NCBI GenBank assembly: GCA_000181795.3
Contig: CM012953.1
Coordinates: forward strand, 7,302,034-7,366,033
DNA length: 64,000 nt
Direction: 5' to 3'
Origin: Trichinella spiralis
Taxonomy: Eukaryota > Nematoda > Enoplea > Trichinellida > Trichinellidae
Shown here: positions 38,283-50,608 of the stretch, piece after piece
How the letters are laid out: the number at the start of each line of letters is the position of its first letter
Position numbering within the stretch: position 1 is the first letter of the stretch
Translations under genes and position numbers: made by a program
The notes under the pieces: generated by a model
What the model was told of the DNA's origin: nothing
What the model saw: the letters and a program-made list of their open reading frames with translations, nothing else
The model's database searches: none

Positions 38283-41200
38283 TCTAAAAATCACTGCCCT
38301 GAAATTCTCATACTTTTACTATTGATCCACAACAAATTCACTCACAGTGGCCAAGAAAAAACAAAAATCTGCTTTATTCAAAATAACAAATGCAATCATC
38401 ACCATGTTAAAAGGCAATTTCAAAACATTTGATGTTGATGATGAAACAAGATCCGACAAAACAAAAATGCTAATGACAATTTTGAAATGTTTATTAAAAG
38501 AAGCATCTCATTTCCAGTAAACTGAATGCAGCAGAACATATTTTCAATGGTAATTATTTGTGAACAAATACACGTTCAAAAAATTATTTCCTTACTATAA
38601 TTCTTTTATTTCATTACGACTTTTATAAAACATATGAACAATTTCTTTTTGATATTTCAATTATGATTGCACTGTGAGAGAGTAAAACATTTGATACGAC
38701 TAGTATTTACAAAAATAAAAAAATCCAACAATTTAGAATCTTTGAGGGTTGATTGTCATCAAAATGTAAAACTATTAGCATTACAGATAATGTAAATATT
38801 AACTTTAACCAGTGAAAACTTTACTTCCAAAGCACTTTTTGAGTTCACAGGAAAATTATGCTTACTTTTCATCTTACAGTACAATCAAATCACACTATTT
38901 TCAAAAAGAATTTTCACTTCTTTTAATATTTAAGTTTTTGCACAACATTTACAGTTTCCTTAAAAAAATAATGTTTCACACTTTATACTGTGAGAGATAA
39001 ACTGCACAGCAAATGAAAAGTATATCTGATAACAAAAACATCAACAGAGATACAAGCATCGTAAAACGTAAAAAGCAGTAAGTTGAGGAATAAAATTACT
39101 GAAGTATAAACAACCTATATCGTTGTACAAATATCGAAAAGATTAGAAAAGTCAATCATTCATGACTTTTTAAACAAAACTTACACCATTGTTTATATAC
39201 GACAAAGTATTATAAAAATAATCAAATTTTAAAAACCTTATTAGAGAAAATTTTATTGGAGTTTATGAATCTGACAAAATTTCAAACATTGCTGTTACAA
39301 ATTAGACAAAACATTCAAAAATAATGAAATGGAATGTTTCACATAATCTCACAATGGCAAAAAGGAATTCAAAAGAGATGGAAGAGAGTTTAAGAAATAA
39401 AATTAAATCATTACTGTTACCTTTTTAAATGTAAATGTATATATAAAATTTATTGTTAAATGCTTCACTTATGATCTTCATTAATAGAAACTTTATTCAA
39501 AAACAACAGAATCAAGTTGATTCGAGTTAAATGAATCTTTTCTGATAAAATTTCGATAAACCATTCGAAACAGGAACTACGTAAAAATAACTTACAGTAT
39601 GAAATGCACTAGCAATATTTATGCAAATTTTTATGCATTGAAATATTTATTTGTCCAATGGAAATATACGTAGCGTGTCTCAAAAATACTCTTTTCAGGA
39701 AATTTTTATCTCTTCGTATTTACCTAAATGCACAGTGGATTAACACCTCAATCACCTAAACAAATATCCGAATTTTAATTAAGATTTAACTTTTACAGTT
39801 TTTTTTTCATTTAGCTTAAAACTGAAATGTAAATTTTTCATAAATGAATTTTAAAAGAAAATTACTTTCAACAGTAATAAAGAAAAAAATGCAACAACGC
39901 AATGTTAGATTTCATCAAAGTAAATTGTGATACAGTTCTTCAAAAACATATAATTGCCATACTGCGAATGAGCTTCTGCCTTTAAAGGAATCAATCACGT
40001 AGAACTGCACATGTTTGTAGCATATTAATATATTTTAAGTGATTTTACATTTGAGCAGTTATGTGCAACTTGCGAGCACTTAGAAGACAATGAACATCGT
40101 AAAATAAACTTTTAAGAACAAGAATAAATCACTCGTGCTTTACTTAGGAAACTAAATTGTTTAATATTACGTTTACAATCAATGCAATATAGTAATTCTA
40201 TACTTCACTTGATAAATACAATCAGGTTCGAGTAAACTGTTAATTAATTAACGGTTGATGAAACCGAATCGGCCTGGTTCAATCTGTAGGTTGTACAGCT
40301 CCCTCATGGGATTTGCGTTTGTTCAACGACTGGGAACTGTTGATATCAACTATATCCAGTTACATACGGTGTGACTGAAATTCTAACAGATTTTCTGAAT
40401 GTAAAGCCTTTCGAACGCTCTTTCATGAAAGAAAATAATTCATTTGGCTAAGAACAATTATGTTACAAAAAACCCGTATATTTATTATTTCCAAATGTAG
40501 CACTCGAATACTGTGCAGTTTTGATTCGTAGGTTCCTGCCATTATTAGAAAAATTAAAACAAATAAAGTCCAAAATGTTAAATTGTGGCTATAAAATGAA
40601 AAAGTAAATTAATTAAAGAAATTAAAATTGTTAATATCTTAAAATCTTTAATTCAAAATTTATTCGGAATGAAAAGTTGTCATTTAACTGTATCAAAATT
40701 TTTGAATATGCTATAAATAATAAACTCATTTGTAAAAATTGCAAAAATCAAAAGATTATTTTAATTTTATATTAAAAATAAATTAATTAAAACAAAAAAA
40801 TGTACATAAAAAAATTAATGAGAATATACATAGCAAATATAATTCAGAACTGTAATTTTACTGTAATTATTTTTATTATTTGATTTAAAATTCTTCTTTT
40901 TAATTTAAGAATTATTTTACATTGTTTTATTATAAATATTTGATTAAATACATCTCTACAGAATTTTGAAGTTCATTCATTATATAGGTCAATGCAAACG
41001 TACTTGCAAATCATTACACCGTCTGCTGAAGTGTTATTCATCAGTGCTTGTTTCCGTGTAAAGTTTGTTGGTGAGTTTGCTCTTGTGGCTATGTTAAGTA
41101 TTAAAATTTTTGTTAAGTTTTCTGATTATTTAACATTTACTTTTCAGTTTCTTTAATTTTAGCTTATTGTATTGCTGCTAATCTGAACTGAGTGACTTGT

Positions 41201-41470
41201 TCTTTTGGTTTAAGCTTAGAAACGGCATACAGTTTAACCGTTAACTATCATATAGAATGCATGAATTGATTTTATAATGTTAGATGAGTTTTTCTTTCTT
41301 ATGAAAATATATAAATCGAAGCAAGTTTCACCTTTCTTATCAAATCATCAAATTATGCCGTACATTTCCTCGTTTTGTTGTCCGCGTTTTAGTAATTAAG
41401 TTGCCTCTTATAAGTAATAAGTAGTCATAGTAGGAAAATCACTGTTCTTTCACATATACTTGGTATTTCA
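38283..41470. other. 3.2-kb intergenic region between divergent genes
   Basis: Lies between AIF (-) and the NAP1 gene (+). AT-rich. A GTGAGT donor near 41070 may end a 5' untranslated exon of the NAP1 gene. A 23-codon terminal-exon-like frame at 40279-40349 (-) is isolated and unproven. No gene supported. Confidence 0.4.
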
Positions 41471-41481
41471 GATTGTGTACA

Positions 41482-42501
41482 ATGCTTGAAAATTCAATGG
41501 CTGATTCTGATACCGAAGATTCTGTTAAAGTGGAAGACATAAGCGAGCTTCTGTCAAACTATGTTGCTGATCAGCATTTCCGCGAATTAGCATCATTGCC
41601 GCAGTGTGTTCTGAAGCGAGTGAACGCTTTGAAACGTTTGCAGCTGGAAATGTTGAAGAATGATGTTGATTTTCAAAAGTCTATGTTGGATTTGGAATAC
41701 CATTTTAGTGCTTTACAAGCACCACTACGAGAGAAACGGCGTCAAATTATTACTGGAGAATACGAGCCAGATGAGGCGGAAACAGAACTTGTTGAAAATG
41801 ATGAATTCCTGAGATCGTTTAATGTGGTTCGTGAAACAATACTGAAGAAAAGTCCAGAATTGCGAGAAATGGTTACTGCCGACGTCAAAGGAGTTCCAGA
41901 TTTTTGGGCAACTGTATTGAGAAATGGAGAGTTCACTGGGGAATTGGTCAATCCGAACGATGAGATACTTCTTAAGAGTTTGACTAACATCGAAGTGAGG
42001 TACAGTAAAGATCCTGAAGGATTTTCACTTCACTTTTTCTTTGATGAAAATGACTATTTCACCAATACTGAATTGACAAAACATTATGTAACAACGACTG
42101 AAATGAGAAAAAAGAACCCATTTGATTATGACGGTACTCGCATCATTGGTCGAAAAGGATGCAAAATCGATTGGAAACCTGGAAAGAACTTGACAGTGAA
42201 ATTGGTTAAAAAGCGAAGGAAAGGCAAGACTGGAAACTGCTTTGTTCCGAAGGAGATTACTGTTAGTTCTTTCTTTAATTTTTTTGATCCGAAGTATGAT
42301 GCTGACGATATTACTGAAGCTGATGAAGAGCAGAAAGACTATTTACTGGAAGACATAGAAGTAGCAGAGGTAATCCGTGACCAGTTGGTACCAAATGCAG
42401 TTTTGTTTTTTACTGGCGAAGCAGCAGACCAAGATGATTTTGATGATGAAGAAACAGCAGATTTTGATAAATCCGAAACTGAAACTGATGAAGAGTATTG
42501 A
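41482..42501 (+). CDS. NAP1L: Nucleosome assembly protein 1 family histone chaperone
   Basis: Binds H2A-H2B (and H3-H4) and shuttles histones between cytoplasm and nucleus for chromatin assembly. One coding exon, 339 residues (family about 340-400). Visible: N-terminal acidic segment, the long dimerisation helix (RVNALKRLQLEM then EYHFSALQAPLREKRRQII), the IPDFW-like GVPDFWATVLRN motif, the earmuff/beta region (DPEGFSLHFFFDEN, YFTN..LTKHY), SSFFNFFDP, EVIRDQLVPNAVLFFTGEA and an acidic tail rich in Asp/Glu. An acceptor (TATTTCAG, ending 41471) lies 10 nt before the ATG; an upstream GTGAGT near 41070 suggests a 5'-UTR intron. AATAAA follows the stop by about 30 nt. Confidence 0.95.
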   Translation: MLENSMADSDTEDSVKVEDISELLSNYVADQHFRELASLPQCVLKRVNALKRLQLEMLKNDVDFQKSMLDLEYHFSALQAPLREKRRQIITGEYEPDEAETELVENDEFLRSFNVVRETILKKSPELREMVTADVKGVPDFWATVLRNGEFTGELVNPNDEILLKSLTNIEVRYSKDPEGFSLHFFFDENDYFTNTELTKHYVTTTEMRKKNPFDYDGTRIIGRKGCKIDWKPGKNLTVKLVKKRRKGKTGNCFVPKEITVSSFFNFFDPKYDADDITEADEEQKDYLLEDIEVAEVIRDQLVPNAVLFFTGEAADQDDFDDEETADFDKSETETDEEY

Positions 42502-42531
42502 CCGGTCATTGATTAGATGAACTATTATTGA

Positions 42532-42537
42532 AATAAA
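42532..42537 (+). terminator. Poly(A) signal of the NAP1 gene
   Basis: AATAAA 30 nt after the NAP1 stop codon. Confidence 0.6.
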
Positions 42538-42539
42538 AG

Positions 42540-43635
42540 ATGAACTTGGAAATTGAGCTTTGATTTTGTTCATAAATGGTACTTCATATAAAAATTAATG
42601 GGTATCTAGTAGAAGTAAAAATTTTTTGAAAAATTTAGCAATTTGGGAACATTTTTTAATTTAAACAGTTATTATGTAAAAGAATATGCGAGTTAAATCA
42701 GCAGTAAATGATTTTCATACTTAACAACTTTTTGTTAGCACTTATAGGAAGCAATGGGATGCTAAAATTGTGAAAATCTGTGAATAATTTTTTAATGTTT
42801 TTTTTTATTTTATGCAAAAATGAAAAAAAATAACATTTGTAGGGATTAAGAAAATATATGAATGTATCTAAAATACTGTCCAGAATATATAAAATTTTTA
42901 AGTTTCTCAAAGTTCTAATATAAGGAAAATCTTACTGTAATTAAAAATTCAAGTTCTATTTTAGGATGTTGCAGCAAGTGTCAAGTTTTCGATTTATTCT
43001 TCTGACTGATGAAAAACATTTAATGAATTTTTTTATCTTATTGGCTTAAAATTATTTTTGTGTGATTATTTCAGAGAAAGATAATTCTTATTAATGTTAG
43101 TATCTTTGTTTATTAGCATATGACATTTGAAATTTTATTGCTTACATTGCTATAATATTTTATTTTAAATCTGTATAAATTTATAAATAATTTTTTTCAA
43201 AAAATCAAAATTTTAAGAATAATTTTATTTTTTATAGTTTCAATTGTGTTTAAATTAAAAAAAAGTCGAATTTGTTTTATATAAACAAAATGATTTAACT
43301 GGGGCTAAAGAAAAACCAGTAACACAATGGTACAAAAATCCAAAATAACGATCTCAACGATGAGTAAGAAAACGCGGTGAAAATTTGGACCGAACTGGAC
43401 GAAATCACTTATTGTGAGCTTTGAGAAAATGTAAAACCTCTTTTGACGTCATTTGGCTTATGAAGATCATGTTCAGCAGAATATGATTAACTTGTAATTT
43501 TAAATTCCTAAAAAATAATCTAAAAAATAATATTGGATGAATAAACAAAATAAAGCAAACAGACGGCAGCAACCATCTCCGTTTTCTGTGAGTCATAGAG
43601 AGTTATGAAGATTCAAACAAAAATTTGTTGCATGA
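42540..43635. other. Gene-free stretch
   Basis: AT-rich, no supported gene. Moderately GC-richer sequence at 43300-43600 leads into the pogo-like terminus at 43640-43708 and may be the degraded body of that element. Confidence 0.4.
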
Positions 43636-43639
43636 AACT

Positions 43640-43708
43640 AATTTAAACGGCTCTAGAACGCTATTTTTTCAGGAACAGACCAAGAGCGTTAAGCGGGGTA
43701 TGCCTGTA
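43640..43708. mobile_element. Solitary pogo/Tigger-like terminal sequence
   Basis: Read on the minus strand from a TA at 43707-43708, the sequence starts CAGGCATACCCCGCTTAACG and continues with AACGC-rich sequence. This resembles the termini of some pogo-superfamily elements (known family feature, recalled rather than searched). No matching inverted terminus was found upstream, so it looks like a truncated remnant. Confidence 0.4.
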
Positions 43709-44617
43709 TTACATAAATAATTATTAATTATGGATATATAATTTTATATGAATTTGTTTATTTATTAATTTAAATTCATTAAATGGAAATATTTTAAATT
43801 ATTTATTCTATAACGAATTATTTTTTCATTATAATGTTAAATGATATTTTTGAAATGCTGACGAACAATTTAAACCCTCTGAAAAATTGTTGAAGCTATC
43901 TACATTTCTTGGATTCTTTTGATCTAAATAAATAGCTGAGCACTAAAAAAGTAGAAGCACGCATCAACGACCTTCCTTTAATTCTCATTAGCAACGAAGC
44001 AAACGAAGAGATGGCGTTGATCCCCAATCTCTTCCTAATCAGCCGCAATCCGACTTCCAAAACACGCTACGAGCGCCGCCCCGAAGCATTTATTACGCAC
44101 ATGAGCGTACCAACGAAGGCCTGTGGAAAATCTTGCAACAACTATTTGCTAACAAATATAATGTAATTCTGACACCAAAGGGTGCAGATATATATATTAT
44201 AAAAACGTTCCATACACAAAAATTAAACATTTTCACATGCAGTTAGATAACAGTACTGTTACAATCAAGCTTAAAATTTTACGCTAATTCATAAATTTCA
44301 ACTTAATATAAATAAAAGAAAAATTGAAACCCACCAATGAACCATGGCAAAGCCGACGGAATTTATCAGTGCATAAAATCTGCAACTGAAATATTGCGTA
44401 TTTTCACTGAATACCATTTGGTCTCCAATACTTTTTACGAAGGGGAAGATCAGGAAACTATTACCAATTTCAAATCAAATTTCATATACTACAAAACGTG
44501 ATATGAAATATTTAATGGAAAAAATTCAGCAAGAGTGTGGAAACTGTCTTTGCTACACAAACTATATAAACATTAATGACAATAGCAAAATGGGATTCAC
44601 TATGAAATTCAGATTCC
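43709..44617. other. Gene-free stretch with a small GC-richer patch
   Basis: A patch at about 43941-44166 is open for 75 codons on the plus strand and markedly less AT-rich than its surroundings, but matches nothing I recognise. The rest is AT-rich. Confidence 0.35.
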
Positions 44618-45080
44618 AAAAACATTTACAGAGTGTTTGTTACACATAACATAATCTAATGTAGATATTTAAAATCGTCTGCTCAAATTTGGTCTTGCTT
44701 ATGGACCTCAAACATTAATTAACATTTAATAGGTAACTACAGCTTTTAAAATATATTAATCACATTTGTTATCCAAAATCAGATTCATTGATTAAAAATA
44801 ACCTAAAAAATTTTTGCCACTTTCAGAAGCATATAAATACACTGTATTTATGTTTTTTATAAATTACATAAATAACATACGAATTTTTAGAATACAGGGA
44901 ATCCCGAAAGATTCCCAAGACAAAAATTCAACACAACCAAAAGGCTGTTATTGATAATTACCTTGAAGTGGGTTCAAAGGTTGAACTATTTGTTCAAAAC
45001 CTAGGTTACCATTTGTTTCAAGCTTTACCACAAGTTGGGTTTTGATGAATGAATTTAATGGGTTTAAAGAAATCCTGATA
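44618..45080. repeat. Tandem duplication, copy 1 (empty site)
   Basis: Diverged copy of the segment starting at 45081. Aligned landmarks in order: AACATTTACAG, GTTTGTTAC, TAATCTAATGTAGATA, TTAATTAAC.TTTAATA, and CAAAAATTCAACACAACC. The site where copy 2 carries a transposon is intact here as GTAGATATTTAAAAT, with one TA at 44666-44667. Confidence 0.7.
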
Positions 45081-45128
45081 AAAAACATTTACAGTGTTTG
45101 TTACGGATAGTATAATCTAATGTAGATA

Positions 45129-45891
45129 CAGTGAAACTCCGATTATTTGTTATCCGAACATTCGATTATCCGTACACATTTTGGCAACCTGCATTTTAGT
45201 AATACTGTAATATTCTGTTGGCTAGTTTTTATGTCCGGTAGGCCACTACTAGGAAGAGAAAGGTTTTGAGTTTAGAGCAACAGCTAGACGTCTGTAGACT
45301 AGTGGAGACGGGCGAGTGGCTTAGGAAAGTCGCCGAGAGTTTTCGTATGGGTCTATCCACAGTTATAGCTATCTATCGCAGTCGACCTCAGCTAACTGAC
45401 TTTGTGCAGTACATGGATACTTCGAGTAGCTGTTCTTCACGAAAATGGATTAAAAAAGTGGCAAGTGACGCGTTTGATTCAGAAATATATACATGTGGTT
45501 CCTCCAGCAACTTGCATTTCACCAACCAATAAGTGGTTTCATTTTGTTAGAAAAAGTTCTAACTTTCAGTACTGAGCTAGATATTGATAATTTTGTAGCC
45601 AGTTCAGGATGGCTAAGAAACTTTAAAAGTCGGCATGGCATACGCGAGCTTAAAATTCACGGTGAAAAATTGTCTGCTGACAGTGAGAGTGTCGCAAAAT
45701 TTACAGGGCAAATTACGTCGCATAATAAACAGAATGTCTACTCTTTCTTCCGCGTCTAATTGAGAATAACAGCTATAAACTCTTCAGTTACGTACATACA
45801 TTTTGAAAAATTGGAAAAGTTTGATCAGCCAAAAATCCGATTATCGGAAAGAGCCCAAAAACCGAATGTTCGAATAATTAGAGTTCCACTG
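45129..45891 (+). mobile_element. Pogo/Tigger-like transposon, internally deleted
   Basis: 763-bp element bounded by imperfect inverted termini: the left starts CAGTGAAACTCCGATTATTT and the right, read inward, starts CAGTGGAACTCTAATTATTC. It is flanked by TA at 45127-45128 and 45892-45893. Inner inverted matches (CCGAACATTCG) extend the terminal similarity. It carries the two DNA-binding HTH regions of a pogo transposase in two frames but no DDE domain, so it is a non-autonomous deletion derivative. The paralogous empty site at 44666 confirms the boundaries. Confidence 0.85.
45251..45759 (+). pseudogene. Pogo/Tigger transposase fragment (HTH part only)
   Basis: Frame 1 (about 45251-45532) gives RKRKVLSLEQQLDVCRLVE followed by GEWLRKVAESFRMGLSTV, the first (psq-like) HTH of pogo transposases. 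Frame 2 (45493-45759) gives PISGFILLEKVLTFSTEL then DNFVASSGWLRNFKSRHGI, the CENP-B HTH. The frames overlap and are offset, so there is at least one frameshift. The coding sequence ends soon after the second HTH with no catalytic domain. The second HTH resembles the one in the gene at 4419-5274. Confidence 0.8.
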
Positions 45892-46240
45892 TATTTAAAA
45901 TGATCTTACGAGTTGGTAATGTTTATGATGCTTAAACGTTAATTAACGTTTAATAAGGGATTACAACATTTAAAATTTGTTAAATACATCTGATATTCAA
46001 AACTAATTAATAAACGAAGTTATTAACCCAATTAAAAACTAGAATACTCCCAAATAATATTCACTGTTTATTATTCACACACAAACTTTAATAAAGATAC
46101 CCCCCATAAAACATAGGAAACTCCAAAAAGTTTCCCAAACAAAAATTCAATACAACCCACCCGTTGTAATTTATGTTTACCTTCAAATAAATTGTAAAAA
46201 TCAAATAATCCAAGTTCAAGCCTATTTTACCACACGATTA

Positions 46241-48010
46241 AAAATTAATAACAAGTTCGATTTTGCTAATATTATTACTTCTTACAAAACACGAACAAGA
46301 GAGCTTATTAAACAATCAACATACATCTTTATCTACTGATATTATTTCTACAACCAATACTTGAAAGTAAAAATTATTATACGTTAAAATAAAGACAAAT
46401 TTTGTTCCTTTCTGTGCATCCTATATCGATTCTAAATGTTGAAAATAATTCTATATGCTTATAAAATATATTCAAACCATTCAGAATAAGAGAATTTAAC
46501 ACTTTTGTTGGAAATTTTTCGAAACAGAAGCGTATCCTAATTCTTAAAACCTGAAGGCTGAAATACGGTGAGTAGCATTTTCTTAGTGGAAATTGCTATA
46601 ATCAACTCGGCACGCAAAATAGACGTAAATCAACACAGTTGCAAAGGCTATTTTGTTGTATTTTTAAAGACTTTAAAACTATTTCACTTAATTAATTTTT
46701 CGATAAAAGATATAAAACTGACTTAATACTATCTGATGAAAAAATTTACATAGAGTTGAGATCACTCAGATTTTTTTACACTTGTTTTTCTAGCGTGTTT
46801 CTTGCCTTCATGAATTCAGAATTTCGAATTTAAGATGTTGTGAAGACCAAAAAAAAGTTCAAAAACACGGAATTGAAAAAGACATGATGCTTTGTGTCAA
46901 AAGAGATGTCACAAAATTTCAGATCATAACTATGAAAATTGGCGGAGTAAAGTTCATATACACCACGGGGTGGAATGCACCCCAAGAATCCATCACATGA
47001 TTAATCAAGAAAAGTTATTTTAGAAGAACAAAAAACAGAATAATTTGCATGTTGATATAACAACTGCAGCTTCCTACAAATAAATATTTGGATTGAAATC
47101 TATTTTAATTTAATAAACTGCTAAGTGAACCTATGTAAATATCACTCTGAGCTTCATTAAAGTTATCATTGACAGCATTATTTTGCCAGCGCTCCCCAAT
47201 TGGAGAGGAAATCTGTTTGGATCTCTTTTCTTTTAAATTAAATGAAAATGGCTCAACTTTTGAAATGAACTATTTAAATTCGAATTGAAAATTCTGAAAT
47301 CATTTTAAAAAATATTCAAAATATTTGAAAAAAACAAATTTTTTTAAGTGATAAAAATTTAATCAAGTATTTTGTAAATAATTGTCTAAACTATGAAGTT
47401 AAAAAAGCAGTTTTATGTAAATCACTGAGAGAAACTTCAAATAATAAAAGATGATACAAATTAAATTTTTTACCAAAACTCCCTTGCCAATTAAGGAGAT
47501 CTTTCAGAAATTTGTCGATCATGGAAAAAATCCAATTAACGTTTAAAGAGTGCCAAATATTTATTTTTTATGAATTTATTATTAATTTTCTTATGAAATA
47601 ATATTTAAAAAGCTAATATGCTGAGGAAGATTTACTCGCAGTATTTATTATTAAGCTGGACGGGTAGCATTCTATTAAAAGTATAACAAATAAATGTATT
47701 TTAAGAATTTTTTATTTTTCATCTTTAATTAGGCCTTAATAAATTAATTAAAATGTTTATTTTAATGAAGCCTACTTAGGATATTTATATTTCATTAATT
47801 TATATCTGAATTTATAAACTTACTGAGATTTGTATAAAGTTGTTTAAAACTTGTCATTAATTTTACTTTATTAAATAACTGTTAGATCAAACAAAAGAAT
47901 ACAATACTTGTCAAGAGTGTTCAATAAATTGTAAGTGGCAACATTTGCTTTCTATTATGAATGAATTGTATTTTTAGGTAAAGTTTTTCAGTTCTGAATT
48001 AACTGTAGAA
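46241..48010. other. Gene-free stretch upstream of the PAN gene
   Basis: AT-rich. A short hairpin (GGGGTG, 5-nt loop, CACCCC) occurs near 46966-46982. No gene seen. Confidence 0.45.
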
Positions 48011-48015
48011 CTGAG

Positions 48016-50608
48016 ATGTTGGATTTGAAAATCGATTTAGTAGCGGTTTTTATTTTTGTGAGTACCGTTTCGGTATGCAGAAACTTTATTTATTCCATAT
48101 TTATTTGTTTATTTATTTATTTATCTATTTATTCATCTGAAATTCAATTTCAGCTTTGCACTTCAACCACTGATGTGCTTTATGTACCAATGCTTGACAA
48201 AATTTGTGTATTAGAAAAATTAAATCAGTCACGATTATTGTTCGAAAATGAAATAATTTTTTCTGCAGTGACAACTTTTCCACACTGCGTTGGTATTTGT
48301 TACCGAAATATCCTGCATTCAAACCACCAAATTCTTTCATTTGACTGGGTGAAACAGAGATGCGTTCATTATTTCAATGTCAGTAGAATGCATGTTGTTG
48401 AAAATATTGAAAATACTAATAAAGCTACATTTTACCTTTTAGAAGAATGCGTAGATGGTAATGAAAATTTTAAATAATTCATCTTTCACAAATATCCGTT
48501 TATAAAATTTATTTCGTTAAAAATATCAAATGTTTCACATCAAAAAAGGGAAAAAGATTTTTTTAATAAATAAATTAATTACTGAATTATAGTTTGTTTC
48601 GTTTAGTTAATAGCAATGTCACAATTGACGAAGGTGAAGTGGAAGAAAATATTTATGCAAATGGTACAACATTTTTGGAACCAGTACATGAGGAGTGCAC
48701 TGTGGAGCGTTTTTCTTTCAATGCAAGTCGCTCGGCAAAACGAACTGACGCCATGTTTTACTGTACACACTTGGAAATTTGCATTTCTTATTGTCGGATG
48801 ACAATTTCACCAGTTGTATGCAATGCTGTATTGTTCTCCCAATCAGAGGGTATATGCGTTTTGCTCAACTATGAGGGCCGACGTCAAAATAAAGGCAATT
48901 TAACAAAGAACTTCATTTCTGAATTTTTTGTATTATACGATTGCAGATACGGTGAGTTCATATGTATGTTCATATATATAAACTTTTTATTTATTATGTA
49001 AAAATGAATTACATCGCTGTTGAAATTCATTTAAATGATCCTATTAATTCGCATTGAAACATGCATGTCAAAGTGACTTTTTACAAGTGAAAAATAAGTT
49101 GAATTTTTGCTCTAACAAAAAGCTTTACAACTTGCAGCAGAAGCAGCTGTCGAATCAGAGATGCTCGGATTGGATAATTATACCATTAGTGAACATTATC
49201 ATTCGCAAATTAAACTGTACAGTTCGACGAAAGTTATATCATGCGAAATTTATCGGTTGCCGTTTGTTGAAAAATTTCTGTCGATGCGCGTCAGTCTGTG
49301 GTTAACGAACATATTCAAAGAATGCCTCCAGTTGTGCATTTTTGCCAATTCAACTAATGAAAAGTGCAACAGTGTCTATTATTCAAAAAAGATGGGCACG
49401 TGCCTCATTTTTAACATCGCCGATGAAAGTGATCTGCTCATGGAAAACACATCATACAATAGTCCACCTTTTCTCTACTACATCAGCAGCTGCACTGAAA
49501 GTAAATGTGCTAACTTTAAAAATATTAAATTGAAAATTGTATAATTGCATTACGAAAAGATAAAAAACTGAAATCATTATAGACGATAGAAGTTTGCATT
49601 TGTCTTTTGATTACGAAACTGACTCAACGCCTGAATATTCTGACGGTGAACACGGATATCATTTCGATGAAATGGTTTATGAAAATTATAATGTCGGTGA
49701 GTAGATGAAATTATTCTGCTTTTGTATTTTCTTTTCTGTCATTTATTAATTTGTTCTGATTTGTTCGAAATAAATATGATCAATTTTATAACATTACAAT
49801 TCATTTTCGAGTGAAAACCCAACCAATTTCAGAAGAAGAAGAAGAAAAAGAAGAAGAATCAACAGAGACGTCTTTATCGTTTGTCATTGGAAATACAATT
49901 CTCGAACAAGACATTATAAATAGTTCTGCGATGGGAATTGTAAAATTTTACGATTTTATGGAAATTTGCATAACTGAAAAGCTCAATTTTAAACTACTTG
50001 AGTATGCTGTTGCAAGTGAGGTAGCAAAAAGATGTTGGTCATTGAACAGTTGCTTGCTAACTTGCCGCACCTCAGTACTGAGAACTGGTTGTCGAGGGGT
50101 ATTATTTTCACGCCAAAATAGCAGGTGCCATTTGCTGCACGTAGGAGACATTTTCGATCATGTTACTGTCGATCCTGAGGATGAGGTTGTCCGTTTAATA
50201 TCATGCAAGAAAGGTAAAGAGTTGCAAATTAATATTTTCACAATTCTATTGTATCATTTCAAATTCTGATCCATTTTAGATAGAAAAAATGAACGTACAA
50301 ACAATCCAGAACCGTTGCGATATTATATTGAAGAAATGCATCAAGTCTGTCAAATAGAATTATACATACCATCAGTTTTATCTTCCTGGATTCCAATTAG
50401 TACCATAAAAGATGTTGACAACTTTCAGAAATGCTTGAAATTTTGCGCCACGCATAAGCAATGTTCAGCATTTAATTTTTCGAATGTGAAATTGTGTACA
50501 TTGCTTGAAAGCGGATCTGTAAATAATATGTACAACAAACCTAATAATTCTGTTTTTGCAGAAGTTCTGTATTGTGAACCTGGCACTGTCATCGATCTGA
50601 TATATTAA
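48016..50608 (+). CDS. Secreted protein with five PAN/apple-like domains
   Basis: Seven exons join into 630 residues: 48016-48072, 48154-48457, 48607-48951, 49138-49500, 49583-49696, 49833-50213 and 50280-50608. The first intron is phase 0; all the others are phase 1. Exon 1 encodes most of a signal peptide. Exons 2, 3, 4, 6 and 7 each encode one cysteine-rich unit with the PAN/apple pattern (first Cys, a C..C...C cluster such as FPHCVGICY, KECLQLCIF or QKCLKFCATHKQC, then a Cys in a hydrophobic strand and a final Cys). Exon 5 and the start of exon 6 form an acidic linker with a Glu run. There is no transmembrane segment, so it is probably secreted. PAN domains bind proteins or sugars; the ligand here is unknown. 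The ATG follows a TTTTTCAG acceptor by about 25 nt. Exon 4 has a NAGNAG acceptor (one-residue ambiguity). Confidence 0.8.
48105..48134. repeat. TTTA/TCTA microsatellite in PAN-gene intron 1
   Basis: Imperfect TTTA repeats with a TCTA variant, making up the polypyrimidine-rich part of intron 1 shortly before its acceptor. Confidence 0.85.

Larger units (their letters stand above)
45081..46240. repeat. Tandem duplication, copy 2 (interrupted by transposon)
   Basis: Matches 44618-45080 once the insertion 45129-45891 and one TA are removed. The right boundary is approximate because divergence increases there. Landmark pairs include CAAAAATTCAATACAACC near 46141. Confidence 0.65.

Noticed and set aside
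40279-40349. Minus-strand 23-codon terminal-exon-like frame (NSSQSLNKRKSHEG) after a GGATATAG acceptor
   Set aside because: No upstream exon with a matching phase could be found, and no similarity is recognised. It could be chance.
43941-44166. 75-codon GC-richer open frame on the plus strand
   Set aside because: No ATG-based start or splice context, and no recognisable protein. May be transposon debris.
46966-46982. GGGGTG/CACCCC hairpin
   Set aside because: A short 6-bp stem with no adjacent gene or poly-T run; probably chance.
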